Origin: Magnetococcales bacterium DCbin4
Lineage (GTDB): Bacteria; Pseudomonadota; Magnetococcia; Magnetococcales; UBA8363
Assembly (NCBI GenBank): GCA_002753735.1
Contig: PEAN01000032.1
Span: 1-42,950 of the forward strand
Direction of reading: 5' to 3'
DNA length: 42,950 nt
Below the pieces are notes generated by a model. That model made no database searches and was not told the DNA's origin. It was given only the letters and a program-made list of their open reading frames with translations. Position 1 is the stretch's first letter; each line of letters opens with the position of its first letter. Of this stretch, positions 41,359-42,950 are shown one piece after another. A program made the translations under genes and the position numbers.

Positions 41359-41367
41359 CACAGTCCA

Positions 41368-42420
41368 TCACGCATTGTCCAAGAAAACGTCGTCCAGAGA
41401 CTGGGCATCGAAGATGCGAAGACTCCATTCCTCCAAGGATTGAAGATCGGCCTTGGAAATTTTTTCGTTTGCCCAATCGGATACGGTGCCGAAGCGGCGT
41501 TGCAATTGGCGCATCAACATTGATGCAGCTTCTTTCTGTCGTCCTTCCTGCAGACCTTCCTGTCGTCCTTCCTGCAGACCTTCCTGTCGTCCTTCCCATT
41601 TACCAGCACCATAGGTCGAGAGTACAAAACTTGCCTGGTCATGAAGTTCTTCCTGATAGCGTTCGTAGGCCCTGCGCTCTGGCTCTGGCAATTGCAGGAC
41701 ATCAAGCTTTTCTTTGGCCTCTTTCAGGCCACGGGCCGTAAAATCATCACGAATATCAGAGTTTTTCAAGAAATAGACCCACTCGTCCAGGGTATCTCGG
41801 GCGACATCATCGAAATTTCTTACTTTGATCAAGTAATGCTCTGGAAAAATAGCGGCTACCGAAGGTCGTTGAAACAAAGCCTTTTGCCCCTCGTCCAAGG
41901 CCAGTTCTTCATGGGTGTGCAACCCCCTGAAAGAGGTATTGCCCACATAGACATAATCGCTGCCACGCCCCAGATCAAAATAGAGAATGCTGATGGTGAC
42001 GACCTTGATCACACTGGCGTAAGGCTTGCCTTCCGTCATGTGTTCGGTGATGGCCTTGGCGGTACTGAAGAGTAACCTCTGTAGATAATCCCACTCTCGT
42101 TCGTATTGCAACTCAACGATGATGATTTCATCCCGGGTGTTTTTGATCTTGAGATCGACACGGTTGAATTTATCGTTACGGGCTTCCTGATTACTTTCGC
42201 TCTCCAGGATTTCAACGATGCGCACATCCTCGCGAAGAAGTTCGGTGAGGAACCCTTCCAGGATTTCAAAATTGGCCTTGCTGCGCAGCAGGCGTTTCAA
42301 GGCCCAGTCGAAGCTGACCAACTGCCGTTGTTTCACCTTTTTGGCCCTCCGCAAAAACTGATCAACCTTCAACTTCAACATCGAGCATTCATCAAGGATC
42401 CATGATCGCCTTTTTGCCAT
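41368..42420 (-). CDS. PD-(D/E)XK nuclease-family transposase-like protein with DUF4351-type C-terminus (copy C)
   Basis: About 350 residues. The head differs from that of the 9657 gene: it has SFDWALKRLLRSKANFEILE, then LLREDVRIVEILESESNQE, with the nuclease site in RVDLKIKNTRDEIIIVELQY (Asp, then Glu-x-Gln). This matches the PDDEXK_2 (TIGR01784-like) group. After an Arg/Gln/Glu/Gly repeat (EGRQEGLQEGRQEGLQEGRQ, coded by 30-bp DNA repeats near 41535-41600) it ends with LMRQLQRRFGTVSDWANEKI, then SLRIFDAQSLDDVF, nearly identical to the C-terminus of the other copies. The start is uncertain: 42450, 42420 or 42381; none has a good ribosome site, and 42420 is listed. Confidence 0.75.
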   Translation of the reverse strand: MAKRRSWILDECSMLKLKVDQFLRRAKKVKQRQLVSFDWALKRLLRSKANFEILEGFLTELLREDVRIVEILESESNQEARNDKFNRVDLKIKNTRDEIIIVELQYEREWDYLQRLLFSTAKAITEHMTEGKPYASVIKVVTISILYFDLGRGSDYVYVGNTSFRGLHTHEELALDEGQKALFQRPSVAAIFPEHYLIKVRNFDDVARDTLDEWVYFLKNSDIRDDFTARGLKEAKEKLDVLQLPEPERRAYERYQEELHDQASFVLSTYGAGKWEGRQEGLQEGRQEGLQEGRQKEAASMLMRQLQRRFGTVSDWANEKISKADLQSLEEWSLRIFDAQSLDDVFLDNA

Positions 42421-42594
42421 GATAAATAAATCAAAATCCTGGCCGCACACCTTCCAAACGGCATGCCGAACCCGTTTTGACCTTCAAATGGAGGTCATCG
42501 CCTTGTGCCATCGACGCCTCCCACGTACTCGGCACAACATCCAGTTTTGCCCTTTTCATGGCCAGATGGATCAGAAGGGACGCGGAGAGATGAA
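42421..42594. other. Gap between the two right-hand rpn-type genes
   Basis: Short intergenic region with no gene; the conserved rpn 3' flank (copy D) begins at its right end. Confidence 0.4.
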
Positions 42595-42644
42595 GTTCGC
42601 TTTGGGTATCGGTCGGTTACCGAAAGAATTCGCCGAAAAATCTC
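42595..42644 (-). repeat. Conserved 3' flank of rpn genes, copy D
   Basis: On the minus strand after the stop at 42655: GGAGATTTTTCGGCGAATTC, then TTTCGGTAACCGACCGATAC, then CCAAAGCGAAC. It is closest to copy A, keeping CGGCGAATTCTT. Confidence 0.65.
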
Positions 42645-42654
42645 CTTGGTCGTA

Positions 42655-42950
42655 TCATTGCTCATCCGCGAAGATATCGTCCAAAGACTGGGCATCGAAG
42701 ATGCGGAGGCTCCACTCCTCCAAGGATGACAGGTCCGCTTTGGCAATCTTCTCGTTTGCCCAGTCGGGTACGGTACCGAAGCGGCGTTGCAATAGGCGCG
42801 TCAGCATTGATGCGCCTTCTTCCTGGCGGCCTTCACGCTTCCATTCTTTCGTCCATTCGCCAACAGTCTCGGCCAGCATGGCATCTACCTCCTGCAAATC
42901 ATTCAACTCCGGGATTGCCTGCCCAGGAACCCGCCTGGGCAACAACACGC
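42655..42950 (-). CDS. Rpn-family protein, C-terminal part (partial, runs off right edge)
   Basis: The frame is open to the window edge, so the nuclease head lies outside. The visible part has a family-typical segment (PELNDLQEVDAMLAETVGEW followed by TKEWKREGRQEEG) and then the shared C-terminus LTRLLQRRFGTVPDWANEKI and SLRIFDAQSLDDIF. The segment before the linker differs from both other genes, so this is a third type of head joined to the same tail. The ATG near 42948 is unlikely to be the true start. Confidence 0.7.
   Translation of the reverse strand, partial: VLLPRRVPGQAIPELNDLQEVDAMLAETVGEWTKEWKREGRQEEGASMLTRLLQRRFGTVPDWANEKIAKADLSSLEEWSLRIFDAQSLDDIFADEQ

Overview
The window reads as chromosome of a GC-rich proteobacterium. 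The best single clue to lineage is a gene with both end motifs of the alphaproteobacterial pole organizer PopZ, placed directly upstream of valS. With the many Rpn/DUF4351 nuclease genes and the large number of intergenic repeats, a deep alphaproteobacterial lineage such as the Magnetococcales is my best guess. That guess is inference; no rRNA or magnetosome gene is present to test it.

Layout. 1-3.9 kb is accessory: the start of a probable IS66-type accessory gene running off the left edge, two tandem DUF3494 (ice-binding-like) secreted proteins, and an IS1-like element with a frame break in its transposase. 3.9-9.3 kb is core-like: ferredoxin-NADP reductase, a ferritin-like diiron protein, a Bcp peroxiredoxin, an alpha/beta hydrolase, an acyl-CoA ligase and BamD. 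9.6-16.5 kb is a repeat-rich island. An Rpn/DUF4351 nuclease gene is followed by a ~700-bp module that recurs 3.1 kb later; each copy leads straight into a different cargo gene (an unknown 317-aa protein, and a DUF1643 protein). REP-like elements carrying GGGGACACCATACC punctuate the island, which also holds a small secreted protein and a phage-endolysin-like M15 peptidase.

16.8-23.4 kb holds metabolic genes: metX-metW-hpt-gph-hisG as a tightly overlapping plus-strand cluster, then a biotin-dependent oadA/pycB-type carboxyltransferase and hpf. 24.1-37.2 kb is almost entirely minus strand: rlpA-dacA, the giant PopZ-like gene, then valS-nadC-birA-coaX and a SPOR-domain protein (most overlapping or nearly touching), tRNA-Met, a DUF3050 protein and a DUF4189 protein. 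37.5-41.1 kb carries a heterodimeric ABC exporter. The right edge holds two more Rpn-type nuclease genes sharing the C-terminal module and 3' flank of the one at 9.7 kb.

The strongest candidates for something new are: (1) the PopZ-like protein, whose acidic linker has grown to roughly 850 residues through about 36 tandem 12-residue repeats; (2) the duplicated ~700-bp leader module in front of unrelated cargo genes; (3) the Rpn family, in which one C-terminus plus a ~48-bp 3' flank is joined to different nuclease heads. A family of long-inverted-repeat (MITE-like) intergenic elements was also found in three places.
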